From Pseudomonas sp. R4-35-07 (GTDB lineage: Bacteria; Pseudomonadota; Gammaproteobacteria; Pseudomonadales; Pseudomonadaceae): a stretch of 64,000 bases of DNA. Under the pieces are notes generated by a model. It was given only the letters and a program-made list of their open reading frames with translations. It was not told where the DNA came from and made no database searches. A program made the translations under genes and the position numbers. Positions within the stretch are counted from its first letter, which is position 1, and each line of letters opens with the position of its first letter. The DNA is taken from the NCBI RefSeq assembly GCF_003852235.1, contig NZ_CP027732.1, positions 2,852,001 to 2,916,000 on the forward strand, read 5' to 3'. Of this stretch, positions 16,774-25,374 are shown piece by piece.

Positions 16774-19085
16774 GCAGGCTCCGGAAAAGCTTGGTCGAGG
16801 TGGGCAAGAAACCCAGGCACGTTGATCGGTTTGTTCAATACGGCGGTGGCGCCTGCCTGCAGCAATGCTTGGCGGGTCAGGTCGCTGGCGTCGGCGGTGA
16901 GCATCAGCACCGGTGTGTCGCGGCTGATTGGTGACTGGCGCAAGCGTTGCAGCACCTTCAAGCCATCGATGTCGGGCAGCGCCACATCCAGCAGGATCAG
17001 CTGTGGCGCATGCTGCGCGGCGAGGTCCAGCCCCAGCTGGCCCTGCATGCTCGACAGCAGGCGAATGCCGGGCCGGCGTTGCAGCAGGGTCTCGATCAGC
17101 GCCAGGCTGGAGAGGTTGTGTTCGATGCACAACACCTTGCCTTGGAACGTGCTGGCGACGGGGGCAGGGCGCTTTAATTCGGGCTCGATGCCAGGTGTGG
17201 CGCCACTGTGGGCGTGGGCCAAACGCACGAAGGGCAGTTCCAGGGTGAAGCGCGAACCGATGCCGGGCTGGCTCTGCACCTTGAGTTGGCCATCCATGTT
17301 TTCCAGCAGGCTTTTACTCAGCGCCAGGCCCAGGCCGCTGCCTTCCACATTCGGGTCGGCCCCCAGGCGTTCGAACGGCTTGAACAGTTGCCCGATGTGA
17401 TCGGCGGCGATGCCGTTGCCGGTATCGCACACTGACACGCTGATCCGCTGACCGTGAATACTGATCTCAAGGCTCACCTGGCCCTCGCGGCGGTTGTATT
17501 TGATCGCATTGGACAGCAGGTTCAGCAGCACCTGGGTCAGGCGTTGGCGGTCGGCGACGATGCCCGTATCCGCCGCCAGTGCCGGCAGCGGCTGGAGCTG
17601 CACGCCCGCGTCGGCGGCCATCGGCGACACCAGCGTCAACGCCTCTTGCAGGGCACTCGCCAGCGGGAGCGGTGCGATGTTCAACGCCAGGCTGCCGGCC
17701 TCGATCTTGGCGATGTCCAACACTTCGTTGATCAGCGTAAGCAGATGCTGGCCGGCGCGCAGAATGTGCCCGACATTGGCCTGTTGCGTCTTGGGCACGT
17801 CCATGTCCAACAACTGTGCGAAGCCCAGGATCGAGTTGAGCGGGGTGCGCAGCTCATGGCTCATGCGCGAGAGGAATTCACTTTTGGCACGGCTGGCGCG
17901 TTCGGCTTCCTCGCGGGCGGTGCGCAGGGCGATCTCCGCCGCTCGGCGGTCGGTAATGTCGCGGGTGATCTTGGAGAACCCGCGCAGCGCCCCGGTAGCA
18001 TCGTGTTGCGCGGTGATCACCACGCTGGCCCAGAACCGCGTGCCGTCCTTGCGGCAGCGCCAGCCTTCTTCGGTGTAATCGCCGTTGCGTGTGGCTTCGC
18101 GCAATGCCAGGTCGGGGTGCTGCGGACATTCCTCGGGCAGGTAGAAGAGTGAAAAATGCTGACCGATGATCTCCTGTTCGGTATAGCCCTTGATCCGCTG
18201 CGCGCCGTTGTTCCAACTGGTGACATGGCCCGCTGTGTCGAGGGCGAAGATCCCGTAGTCCTTGACCCCGTCGATGATCAGCCGCAGGCGCTCTTCGTTG
18301 TCGCGCAATGCGCGTTCGCGTTCGGCCAGCAATAACCCGGCCTCCACCAGGCGGGTGCCCAACTGGCCGATTTCGTCTTTTTCCGGGGGCTGTGGCAGCA
18401 GCGGCGAGCCCTGGGCCAGGCGCTGGGCATTGCGCTGCACATTCTGCACCCGGGCCACAATGCCCTTGGACAGAAACAACACCGCGACAATCGCCCCGAA
18501 CAGCCCGCAGATCGCCGCCAGCCAGGTGGACAGCAACAGTCTTTGGCGGGTATCGGATGCCGCAGCGCTGCGCTCGGCCAGCAGCGAGTCTTCAAGGGTG
18601 AGCATGGTGCTGATGTGTTGGCGCAGGGCATCGAGGATGTGTTTGTTGCTGATCAGGATGGCACTGATGGCTTGCGGTGTGGCCTTGCTGTCCTTGAGCA
18701 TCTGCTCCAGCCCGTCGACCTTGGCCTCGATCAGCGGTTTGATCGCGCTGAGCTGCTCGCGCACGCGTTGATCGCGCACATTGCGGTCGAGCCGGCGCAG
18801 GGCTGACTCGATCTGCGGCTTGGCGTTCAGGTAGGTGGGCAGGAAGTCTTCGCGGTGGGTGAGCAGGTAACCGCGCACGCTGGCGGCGGCTTCGGCGAGC
18901 AGGGTATGCACGGCCTGGATATCGCCTTGCACGCGTAACACGCGGCGCACATCTTCTTCGGCGCGGGCGGTCTGGCGCTCCGTGGTGTAGATCAGCACCA
19001 GGGACAGCAACAGCACCACCAGGGGCAGCGAAATGACCACCAGCGCTTTGCCGCGTAACGGCAGGTCGGCCCAATATTTTTTCAT
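16770..19085 (-). CDS. Hybrid sensor histidine kinase (CHASE3-HAMP-PAS-HisKA-HATPase-REC)
   Basis: This is a 771-residue protein. TM1 spans about 13-33 and TM2 about 185-206, enclosing a helical CHASE3-like periplasmic sensor. HAMP follows at about 207-260, and PAS/PAC at about 262-385 (WNNGAQRIKGYTEQEIIGQ, CRKDGTRFWASVVI). HisKA carries His 410 in SRMSHELRTPLNS, HATPase has DTGNGIA and GSGLGLAL, and a C-terminal receiver has Asp in LILLDVALPDIDG. The internal REC means phosphate can pass His to Asp within the protein; no Hpt domain is seen in the operon. It begins 10 bp after the LuxR-type regulator and is translationally coupled to the downstream stand-alone REC. Confidence 0.92.
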   Translation of the reverse strand: MKKYWADLPLRGKALVVISLPLVVLLLSLVLIYTTERQTARAEEDVRRVLRVQGDIQAVHTLLAEAAASVRGYLLTHREDFLPTYLNAKPQIESALRRLDRNVRDQRVREQLSAIKPLIEAKVDGLEQMLKDSKATPQAISAILISNKHILDALRQHISTMLTLEDSLLAERSAAASDTRQRLLLSTWLAAICGLFGAIVAVLFLSKGIVARVQNVQRNAQRLAQGSPLLPQPPEKDEIGQLGTRLVEAGLLLAERERALRDNEERLRLIIDGVKDYGIFALDTAGHVTSWNNGAQRIKGYTEQEIIGQHFSLFYLPEECPQHPDLALREATRNGDYTEEGWRCRKDGTRFWASVVITAQHDATGALRGFSKITRDITDRRAAEIALRTAREEAERASRAKSEFLSRMSHELRTPLNSILGFAQLLDMDVPKTQQANVGHILRAGQHLLTLINEVLDIAKIEAGSLALNIAPLPLASALQEALTLVSPMAADAGVQLQPLPALAADTGIVADRQRLTQVLLNLLSNAIKYNRREGQVSLEISIHGQRISVSVCDTGNGIAADHIGQLFKPFERLGADPNVEGSGLGLALSKSLLENMDGQLKVQSQPGIGSRFTLELPFVRLAHAHSGATPGIEPELKRPAPVASTFQGKVLCIEHNLSSLALIETLLQRRPGIRLLSSMQGQLGLDLAAQHAPQLILLDVALPDIDGLKVLQRLRQSPISRDTPVLMLTADASDLTRQALLQAGATAVLNKPINVPGFLAHLDQAFPEPA

Positions 19086-19095
19086 CGGCGTCGCT

Positions 19096-19749
19096 TCATG
19101 GTGGCGTCACCAGGCCCAGGGCGATGCCCCGCACGGCGGCCTGGGTGCGGTCGGCCGCGCCGAGTTTGCCGATCACCCGCTCCACATGGGCCTTGGCCGT
19201 GCCGGTGGTGATGCCCAACTGTTCGCCGATGGCCCGGTTGCTCATGCCGTTGGCGACCAGGCCGAGCACCTGGCGCTCCCGTGGGGTCAGTGGCTCGCCG
19301 GGAGCGGCGCCGCTGGCCTGGCGTTCGGTCATGCGCCGCAACAGCCGGGCGCTGACCGCCGTGTTAAGCGCTTCGCCGCCGGCGGCCACCAGTTGCAACG
19401 CCTGGATCACCTCGGCGCGGCTGGCATCTTTGAGCAGGTAGCCCACTGCACCGGCTTGCATGGCCGCCTCGAGGTACTCGGGGCTGTCGTCCATGGTGAA
19501 CATCACCACCTTCACCTCCGGCAGGCGTTGTTGCAGCAAGCGGGCGGCGCCCAAACCGTTGAGGCCGGGCATGCGGATGTCGAGGATGACGATGTCTGGC
19601 AGCAGTCGCTCACACAGCTCCACCGCTTGCAGGCCATCGCTGGCTTGGCCGACCACCTCAAACTGCGGGTGGCCGGCCAGCAGGGAGACGAAGCCGGTGC
19701 GCGTGACTTCATGATCGTCCGCCAACACCAGGCGCAAGACATGGGTCAT
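19096..19749 (-). CDS. NarL/LuxR family two-component response regulator
   Basis: This 217-residue protein has an N-terminal receiver (acidic ADDHE at residues 10-14, phospho-acceptor Asp 57 in IVILDIRMPG, Lys in LLKDAS) and a C-terminal LuxR HTH (LTPRERQVLGLVANGMSNRAIGEQLGI). Its start codon overlaps the stop of the upstream kinase (ATGA), which makes the two a cognate pair. The operon continues into the hybrid kinase. It presumably activates target promoters, possibly the divergent secreted-protein gene at 21.1 kb. Confidence 0.93.
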   Translation of the reverse strand: MTHVLRLVLADDHEVTRTGFVSLLAGHPQFEVVGQASDGLQAVELCERLLPDIVILDIRMPGLNGLGAARLLQQRLPEVKVVMFTMDDSPEYLEAAMQAGAVGYLLKDASRAEVIQALQLVAAGGEALNTAVSARLLRRMTERQASGAAPGEPLTPRERQVLGLVANGMSNRAIGEQLGITTGTAKAHVERVIGKLGAADRTQAAVRGIALGLVTPP

Positions 19750-20972
19750 TGAGGGACTCCGTTCCAGTGGGCTGGCACGCGAGCGTGCAGTCGGGTACCG
19801 CCGTCGGTGGCGCTGGCGCAGGTGAAGCTGCCGCCCAGCAGGCTGGCGCGCTCCTGCATGGTGGCGAGGCCCAGGTGCTGGGTGTCATCGAGTGACGGCT
19901 CCGACGTGAAGCCCTTGCCATTGTCATCAACCCGCAGCGACGCGTGACCGTCACGCAGTGCCAGGGTCAATTGCACCCGGCTGGCGCGCGCATGCTTGAG
20001 CACATTGTTGATGGCTTCCTGGCCGATCCGAAACAAGGCGATCTCCACCTGGCTGGGTAAGCGCGTGTCACAGTGCGCCCGCCAGAGCACGTTGATGCCG
20101 GCGTCACGCAGGCGGTCGGCTTCTTTATCGAGGGCTTTGAACAGACCGAAATCATCCAGCACCGTGGGGCGCAGGCCCGCGATCAGTTGCCGGCCCTCGC
20201 CGACCGAGTGTTGGGCCAGGGTCAGTATCGCCTGCAGGTCGGCGGCCAATGCGTCCGGCAGCGGCGGGCAACGCCCGGCGAAGCCTTGCAGCCGTTGGTG
20301 CAGACCCGCGAGGGTTTGCGCCAGGCCATCGTGCAGGTCGTAGGCCACACGCTTGCGTTCATCCTCCTGGGCGCGGAGCAAGCGGTTGACCAGGTCGGAC
20401 AGGGTTTTGTCGCGCGTCTTGAGGGTGCTCAGCAGCCGCTCGTTTTCAAGGTGGGCAGCCAGCAAGGTGGCGAGCAGTTGCAGCGATTCGCTGTCCTCAT
20501 GCTCCGGCGTGCGCAGGCTGACGCTATTGCCCAGCACCAGTACGCCAATGGCAGGGCCGTCGCCGGCGCGCAACGGCACTTGCAACACACTGGGCAAGTC
20601 CTCTGATGGCCGTTCCTGCCAACACGGCGTGCGCAGGCTGCGGTCGCCGAGGTCGGCGAGGCTGCTCAATCGCGCCGGGTTGCCATGGCGGGCGCTGGTG
20701 TGTGCGATGCCGTCGGCGTCCCACTCCTGCAGCAGCCCGTGGTCCATCGCCAGAAACCCACAGGCCCGCGCGAGTACGCGTTCGCGCATGGCGTCGGGGG
20801 CCAGTTCGCGCAATTGCTGCCCGGTATCCACCAACAGGCGCAGGCGCGCCGTACGACTTTCCGACTGGCGGAAATGCGCGCGCATGGCCAAGGCGCTGGC
20901 GGGGTCATGGGGGTTGTCATGCACGGATAATGCTCCAGTGGACGGCGGGCGCGAGGGGGATGTATTAAACAT
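19746..20972 (-). CDS. Cytosolic sensor histidine kinase (GAF plus HisKA_3, NarX/DegS type)
   Basis: This 408-residue protein has no membrane segment. Residues about 45-180 form a GAF-like sensor domain, then a coiled linker, the HisKA_3 dimerisation helix with His 214 in RKRVAYDLHDGLAQTL, and an HATPase domain (FRIGQEAINNVLKHA, DDNGKGF, GLATMQERASLLGG). It is the first gene of the four-gene phosphorelay operon and overlaps the response regulator by 4 bp. The N-terminus is uncertain: ATG at 20972 is used, but a later Met at residue 30 is possible. The signal must be intracellular or a diffusible small molecule. Confidence 0.9.
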   Translation of the reverse strand: MFNTSPSRPPSTGALSVHDNPHDPASALAMRAHFRQSESRTARLRLLVDTGQQLRELAPDAMRERVLARACGFLAMDHGLLQEWDADGIAHTSARHGNPARLSSLADLGDRSLRTPCWQERPSEDLPSVLQVPLRAGDGPAIGVLVLGNSVSLRTPEHEDSESLQLLATLLAAHLENERLLSTLKTRDKTLSDLVNRLLRAQEDERKRVAYDLHDGLAQTLAGLHQRLQGFAGRCPPLPDALAADLQAILTLAQHSVGEGRQLIAGLRPTVLDDFGLFKALDKEADRLRDAGINVLWRAHCDTRLPSQVEIALFRIGQEAINNVLKHARASRVQLTLALRDGHASLRVDDNGKGFTSEPSLDDTQHLGLATMQERASLLGGSFTCASATDGGTRLHARVPAHWNGVPQ

Positions 20973-21090
20973 CGTTGAACACCTTGGGCGCTATCTGCCA
21001 AATGGCATAGGTAAACACCTCCGGTTGGCCGATGGCGGGCGCCGGGGAGGAGGGCAAAGTGGGCTCAACGACGACCACTGGAGTAACGCC

Positions 21091-21609
21091 ATGACATTCA
21101 AGATCGCGCCGCTTGCCCTGATATTTGCCCTGAGCGCACCGATTGTTCACGCTGCCGAGACAGCCCCCTATGTCTACCGTGAGGTGGCCCAGGCGCCGGC
21201 CAATGTGAAAGACCGCGAGATTGCCGGGCTGTTCGACCGCTGGAACAGCGCCTTGCAGACCGGCAACGTTAAATCGGTAGTGGACCTCTACGCACCGGGC
21301 GCCGTGTTGCAGCCGACCGTGTCGAACCAGGTGCGCACCACGCCGGAGCAGATCACCGACTACTTCGACCACTTCCTGATGCTCAAGCCGGTGGGCCAGA
21401 TCAACTACCGCGAGATCCGCCAACTGGGCAGCAACGTCGCCATGGACAGCGGCGTGTACACCTTCACCCTGACCGAATCGGACGGCAAGGTACGCCAGGT
21501 GCAGGCACGCTATACCTTTGTCTATGAGCAGGTGGGCGGGCAGTGGAAAATTCTTAACCATCACTCTTCGGCGATGCCGGAGGTGCAGGCCAAACACGCC
21601 GGGAAGTAA
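21091..21609 (+). CDS. Secreted NTF2-like (SgcJ/EcaC, DUF4440-type) protein
   Basis: This 172-residue protein has a clear Sec signal peptide (MTFKIAPLALIFALSAPIVHA) and one NTF2-like domain (IAGLFDRWNSALQTGNVKSVVDLYAPGAVLQPT, then FVYEQVGGQWKILNHHSS). This matches the SgcJ/EcaC and CaMKII-association-domain-like family. The domain forms small-molecule-binding or catalytic pockets, but no substrate can be inferred. It is divergent from the histidine-kinase operon with a 118-bp shared promoter region, which suggests it is a target or input of that system. A strong terminator follows. Confidence 0.85.
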   Translation: MTFKIAPLALIFALSAPIVHAAETAPYVYREVAQAPANVKDREIAGLFDRWNSALQTGNVKSVVDLYAPGAVLQPTVSNQVRTTPEQITDYFDHFLMLKPVGQINYREIRQLGSNVAMDSGVYTFTLTESDGKVRQVQARYTFVYEQVGGQWKILNHHSSAMPEVQAKHAGK

Positions 21610-21625
21610 CCGCTGGAACAAAAAT

Positions 21626-21656
21626 GCCCATGCCTGTGCCGGTGTGGGCTTTTTTG
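21626..21656 (+). terminator. Rho-independent terminator after the NTF2-like gene
   Basis: GCCCATGCC and GGTGTGGGC form a 9-bp stem with two G:U pairs around a 6-base loop, followed by six T residues. It begins 17 bp past the stop codon. Confidence 0.85.
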
Positions 21657-21820
21657 CGTTCAGCGCCGTTGAAGGTCGGGGGTTATACGGCTGTAGCGCA
21701 CGAATGGCGATTTCCTGCGCCCATTCTGTGCTCTATAAATCCAATAAATCGCGGGTAATCCCATAGTTTCTGAAGTTAACACCCAAAATACTGGATTTAC
21801 CAAGCTTGTTAGTCACTGTG

Positions 21821-21845
21821 GTTAATTCTATAGTGGGGAATTAAC
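21821..21845. promoter_or_regulatory. Inverted-repeat operator candidate upstream of hipBA
   Basis: The arms GTTAATTC (21821-21828) and GAATTAAC (21838-21845) are perfect reverse complements separated by 9 bp containing TATAGT, which could serve as a -10 element. The site lies 28 bp before the antitoxin start. This is where a HipB dimer would bind for autoregulation. The flanking 180 bp is noticeably AT-rich compared with the rest of the window. Confidence 0.6.
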
Positions 21846-21872
21846 TGGCAGAGCATGGGCTGGGTACACATT

Positions 21873-22190
21873 ATGTTGGATTTAAGCTTCAGCAAGCCGA
21901 GCGAGGTCGTCAAGCGCCTCTGCGATCGCTTGCGCACAGAGCGCCTGGCGCTGGACATGACACAAGCCGACCTGGCCGGACGTGCCGGCATCGGCACCAA
22001 CACCGTGTCCAACCTTGAAGCCGGGCGCAATGTCGGGTTCGAGAACCTGGTCCGGGTGGCGATGGCCCTTGGCCGGACCAAGGAACTCGAAGGCCTGTTC
22101 CTGCCTAAGCTGGACAGCATCGAGGATATTCGACGCTACGAAAACAGCGCCAATCGTCTGCGTACCAAGAGGAAGCCCGGCAATGCTTGA
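21873..22190 (+). CDS. HipB-like XRE antitoxin
   Basis: This is a protein of 105 residues from the ATG at 21873 (an ATG at 21855 would add six). It is a single XRE/Cro HTH domain (RLALDMTQADLAGRAGIGTN, TVSNLEAGRNVGFENLVRVA) with a basic tail ending KRKPGNA. The stop codon overlaps the start of the hipA gene by 8 bp, so the two are translated together. HipB-type proteins bind the operator and hold HipA inactive. The inverted repeat just upstream is the likely operator. Confidence 0.88.
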   Translation: MLDLSFSKPSEVVKRLCDRLRTERLALDMTQADLAGRAGIGTNTVSNLEAGRNVGFENLVRVAMALGRTKELEGLFLPKLDSIEDIRRYENSANRLRTKRKPGNA

Positions 22191-23508
22191 GCAGGTGAAT
22201 GTCTTCTACGAGGGCTGGGGCGAGCGGTGGCAATGGGGCACGCTGGTGTCCACGACCGCCTTGACCGGTCGCCCATTGATCCTGTTCGAGTACAGCCATC
22301 AAGCCAGGCAAAGGGGTTTGGAACTGTCCTCCTATACGCTGCCGTTGGAGGGGGCTCAACTGCGCCGCGACTTTCCAGACCACCAACTGTACTTGCCAGG
22401 GCCTGTTTACGACGCGTTGCCGGATGGGTGGGGCATGATGCTGATGGACCGACTGTTCAGGCGTCGCGGGCTCACCACCGCGCGCATCGGCCCACTGGAA
22501 CGGCTGGCCTACGTCGGCAGCAGCGCGATGGGCGCCATGACGTTCGAGCCCGTGGTACCCGAAGGGCTGGAATCCACTGTCCACATTTCGCTGGAGCAGC
22601 TTGCCAGCGAAGTGCACCAAGTGCTCCATGGCGATGGGGGCGAGTTCCTGCAGACGTTGATGCTGGTGGGCGGCTCGCCTCAAGGCGCCAGGCCCAAGGC
22701 CCTCGTCTATCGCGATCCGGAAACGGGAAGGTTCACCACCGCCGTCACGCCGGGTTTTGAAGCGTGGTTGATCAAGTTCCCGGCCAAAGAAGAACAGGCC
22801 GAGGTGTGCGCCATCGAAATGGTGTATGCCCAATGCCTGCGCCTGTGCGGTATCGAGACCGCTGACACGCAGTATTTCAGTCTGCCCGGTGGGTTGGCAG
22901 CGTTTGCCAGCAAGCGATTTGACCGCCGGGACGGCGTGCGCATCCCCATGCAAAGCCTTGCGGCCTTTACGGGGGCCAATTACCGGTCTCCTGGGGTGCT
23001 GGACTATGTCAACTTCTTGCGGGCAACGCAGATGTGTACCAATGATGTGCGAGAAATGGCGGTGGCCTTCGAGCGTGCCGTCTTCAATGTTGCGTTCAAC
23101 AACAGAGACGATCATCCCAAGAATTTTGCCTATGTCATGTCCAAAGGCGGTCAGTGGAGACTGTCCCCGGCTTATGACGTGACCTTCTGCGAGGGGCCAG
23201 GCGGTTACCACCAGATGGACGTGATGGGCGAAGCCCTGTCGATTTCTCGCGCACACATGCTCAGGCTTGCCGAGGAAGCCGAGCTGCCCCCGGAGGTTGC
23301 AGGCCGAGTGATTGACGGCATTTGTGAGGTAGCGAGCCGGTTTGCAAGCATCGCCGAAGACCTGTACCCACAGGCGATTACCCGAGACACCTTGCGCATG
23401 ATCCAAGGCCGCATCGATCAGAACGTAGCCCTGCTACAACCCGATCAAAAGGGGACGCTCAGCTCAGGATCGAAGCCGCCACGGAGAAAGAGCCCGTTCA
23501 AAAAGTGA
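22183..23508 (+). CDS. HipA-family serine/threonine kinase toxin
   Basis: This 441-residue type II toxin of the HipA family phosphorylates a translation factor (glutamyl-tRNA synthetase in E. coli) to cause growth arrest. Visible features are an N-terminal HipA_N subdomain, the glycine-rich loop VGGSPQGARPK with Ser 165 as the likely autophosphorylation position, WLIKFP as the ATP-binding lysine strand, catalytic Asp 309 in NNRDDHPKNFA, and metal-binding Asp 332 in LSPAYDV. Both Asp numbers coincide with the residues known in E. coli HipA. The last 45 bp overlap the convergent TetR gene. All key residues are present, so it should be active. Confidence 0.92.
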   Translation: MLEQVNVFYEGWGERWQWGTLVSTTALTGRPLILFEYSHQARQRGLELSSYTLPLEGAQLRRDFPDHQLYLPGPVYDALPDGWGMMLMDRLFRRRGLTTARIGPLERLAYVGSSAMGAMTFEPVVPEGLESTVHISLEQLASEVHQVLHGDGGEFLQTLMLVGGSPQGARPKALVYRDPETGRFTTAVTPGFEAWLIKFPAKEEQAEVCAIEMVYAQCLRLCGIETADTQYFSLPGGLAAFASKRFDRRDGVRIPMQSLAAFTGANYRSPGVLDYVNFLRATQMCTNDVREMAVAFERAVFNVAFNNRDDHPKNFAYVMSKGGQWRLSPAYDVTFCEGPGGYHQMDVMGEALSISRAHMLRLAEEAELPPEVAGRVIDGICEVASRFASIAEDLYPQAITRDTLRMIQGRIDQNVALLQPDQKGTLSSGSKPPRRKSPFKK

Positions 23509-24024
23509 AACGGCTCGGTGCAGGAAACGGTTGAAGCGCGCGGCATCACGGCGCAGCCCTGCCTGTTGGCCGCCAATCAGGCACAGATGGGCCATCTGGC
23601 CCATCACTTCGGCTTCGCCGGGCCCGTGCACCACGCTGCGGCAAGTGCGTATGGCGAAGTCCAGGCGCCTTGCGTCCACGCGTTGCTGGAACTCGCCCAC
23701 CAACGGGTCGTGCAGCGACCAGGCGCGGATCGAAATTTCACGCCCGGGTTGTTTCTCAGCGGCAATACTCAAGTAGCGTTTCAAGGTTTCGCCCGCGCCA
23801 CGACCCTGCGCGGCATAAGCGAGCATGCGCTCCGTGTAGTCTTCCTCCCAGGCGGCCAGCAAGGCGCGGACAAAATCTTCGCGATTGCGGAAATGGTGGT
23901 AGAAGGATCCACGGGTCACATTCAGTCGGCGCGACAGACTCTCGGCCGACACGCCAGGATGCCCCACTTGATCGAGCGCCTCAAAACCCGCCGCGATCCA
24001 ATGGTGCCGCGTTAGTGTGCTCAC
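23464..24024 (-). CDS. TetR/AcrR family transcriptional regulator
   Basis: This 186-residue protein has an N-terminal HTH at about residues 24-48 (VSAESLSRRLNVTRGSFYHHF, then RNREDFVRALL) and a helical regulatory domain. It is divergent from a DJ-1/PfpI-family gene, and a 7+5+7 inverted repeat in the 112-bp gap is a likely operator, so it probably represses the DJ-1/DUF2867 unit and itself. Its 3' end overlaps hipA by 45 bp in opposite orientation, meaning the last 14 codons of each share DNA. Confidence 0.9.
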   Translation of the reverse strand: MSTLTRHHWIAAGFEALDQVGHPGVSAESLSRRLNVTRGSFYHHFRNREDFVRALLAAWEEDYTERMLAYAAQGRGAGETLKRYLSIAAEKQPGREISIRAWSLHDPLVGEFQQRVDARRLDFAIRTCRSVVHGPGEAEVMGQMAHLCLIGGQQAGLRRDAARFNRFLHRAVSLFERALSPWRLRS

Positions 24025-24048
24025 CCGTTATTCACTCCCTATTTAGCG

Positions 24049-24067
24049 CCATACAGGCTGTGTATGG
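24049..24067. promoter_or_regulatory. TetR operator candidate in the TetR/DJ-1 gap
   Basis: The arms CCATACA and TGTATGG flank GGCTG. The 19-bp dyad starts 25 bp upstream of the TetR start codon and 70 bp upstream of the DJ-1 start, where bound repressor could block both promoters. Confidence 0.5.
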
Positions 24068-24136
24068 TGCGCAAACGATGGATAGGCTACGAACACCCGC
24101 ATAGATGGCCGCTGCGTTTTGCAGGCCTGCCTGTTC

Positions 24137-24769
24137 ATGGAGTTCGCCTTGAAGAAAATCGTCCTGGTTGCTTTCGACCATTTCACCGATATCGACCTGT
24201 TCCTGATGTGGGACATTCTAGGCCGCAATACGGAGGACTGGCACGTGCGAATAGTGGGTGCCAGCCCCATCGTGCGATCAGCGCACGGCTTGCCTGTTTC
24301 GGTGCACGGTCCGCTTCGCGAGGCCAATAGCGCAGACGCGGTATTGTTCGTCAGCGGTAAGCAAGGCATACCCGCTGCACTTGCCGCCCCGGATTTCCTG
24401 CCGGTGTTTGAACTTGACCCCAAACGCCAGCGCATCGGCGCCATCTGCGCCGGCGCTTTCATTCTTGAACGGCTCGGGCTGCTCAACGGCCTGGCCACGA
24501 CGCACCCGGATGCACGATCACACCTGCAGGCTCTGGGAATTGAGTGCATGGACCGGCCGCTTGTCTTCCAGGGAAACGTTGCAACCGCTGGCGGATGCCT
24601 TTCGGCGCTCTATCTGGTGGGATGGCTGGTGGAGTCCTGGTTCGATGTCGACAAGCGCCGTGCGACGTTGCTCCCGGTACTGCCAACCGGCCAGCAAGCG
24701 CTCTATGATGCCTTGATCGGGCTCAGTATTCGGCAAGGAGAAGTGGGCACCTTAACGACATCCCGTTGA
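24137..24769 (+). CDS. DJ-1/PfpI family protein (glutamine-amidotransferase-like fold)
   Basis: This is a protein of 210 residues from the ATG at 24137 (MEFALKKIVLVAFDHFTDID). The nucleophile elbow is GAICAGAFIL with Cys 104, and the strand pattern matches DJ-1/PfpI proteins such as isocyanide hydratases, glyoxalase III-like enzymes and the N-terminal halves of GlxA-type AraC regulators. There is no HTH, so it is an enzyme rather than a regulator. It is divergent from a TetR gene and followed 41 bp later by a DUF2867 gene. The substrate is unknown; an electrophile or isocyanide is plausible. Confidence 0.85.
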   Translation: MEFALKKIVLVAFDHFTDIDLFLMWDILGRNTEDWHVRIVGASPIVRSAHGLPVSVHGPLREANSADAVLFVSGKQGIPAALAAPDFLPVFELDPKRQRIGAICAGAFILERLGLLNGLATTHPDARSHLQALGIECMDRPLVFQGNVATAGGCLSALYLVGWLVESWFDVDKRRATLLPVLPTGQQALYDALIGLSIRQGEVGTLTTSR

Positions 24770-24810
24770 TCCATGCTCATGCCCCTTAGCACCCAAAAGA
24801 GATTCCCCCG

Positions 24811-25341
24811 ATGCCCCGAGAATGCGAGCTCGTTACGTCCGTGCCTGTTCCCTCAAGGTCCAGTATCACCCACCTTTATCAATCGATGCACCTGGCGGAC
24901 GCTTTTGCGATTCGGCTCCCGGCAGGTACATCCGCTGACGCGGATGTGCTGGTGCGATTCATCCTTTCCCACCAGCCAGCGTGGATCGGCTGGCTCATGA
25001 CGGTGCGCGACACGATCGTTGCCTGTTTTGGTCTCAAGACCGCCAGGTACCTGGCATCACTGGCTGATCGGGTTGGCGTCTTCAAGGTCTACAGCACCCA
25101 CCGCACCGAAATTGTGTTGGGCGAAGACGACAAGCACCTGGACTTTCGCATATCGCTCCTGTGTGCGGATGAGGCCGAGCCAGATGGCAGTCGCCAACTG
25201 GTTTTTTCAACCGTGGTGCACTGCCACAACCGCCTGGGCCGGGCCTACATCATGGTTATCGCGCCGTTCCACCGCTTGGTTGTCAAGGCCAGCCTGGTTC
25301 GGGCGGCGCGCGTCGGTTGGCCGCTGGCTAACCGCCCCTGA
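24811..25341 (+). CDS. DUF2867 family protein
   Basis: This 176-residue protein carries the DUF2867 pattern PAWIGWLMTVRDTIVACFGLKT, then FKVYSTHRTEIVLGEDDKHLDFRISL and VVHCHNRLGRAYIMVIAPFHRLVVKASL. The family often occurs beside or fused to SDR-type proteins, and its function is unknown. It lies 41 bp after the DJ-1 gene on the same strand, so it is probably co-expressed and TetR-controlled. It ends 33 bp from the convergent tolC-type gene with no clear terminator between. Confidence 0.82.
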   Translation: MPRECELVTSVPVPSRSSITHLYQSMHLADAFAIRLPAGTSADADVLVRFILSHQPAWIGWLMTVRDTIVACFGLKTARYLASLADRVGVFKVYSTHRTEIVLGEDDKHLDFRISLLCADEAEPDGSRQLVFSTVVHCHNRLGRAYIMVIAPFHRLVVKASLVRAARVGWPLANRP

Positions 25342-25374
25342 GGCCCAGGGCGCAGCGCTCCATTCATCAGCACT

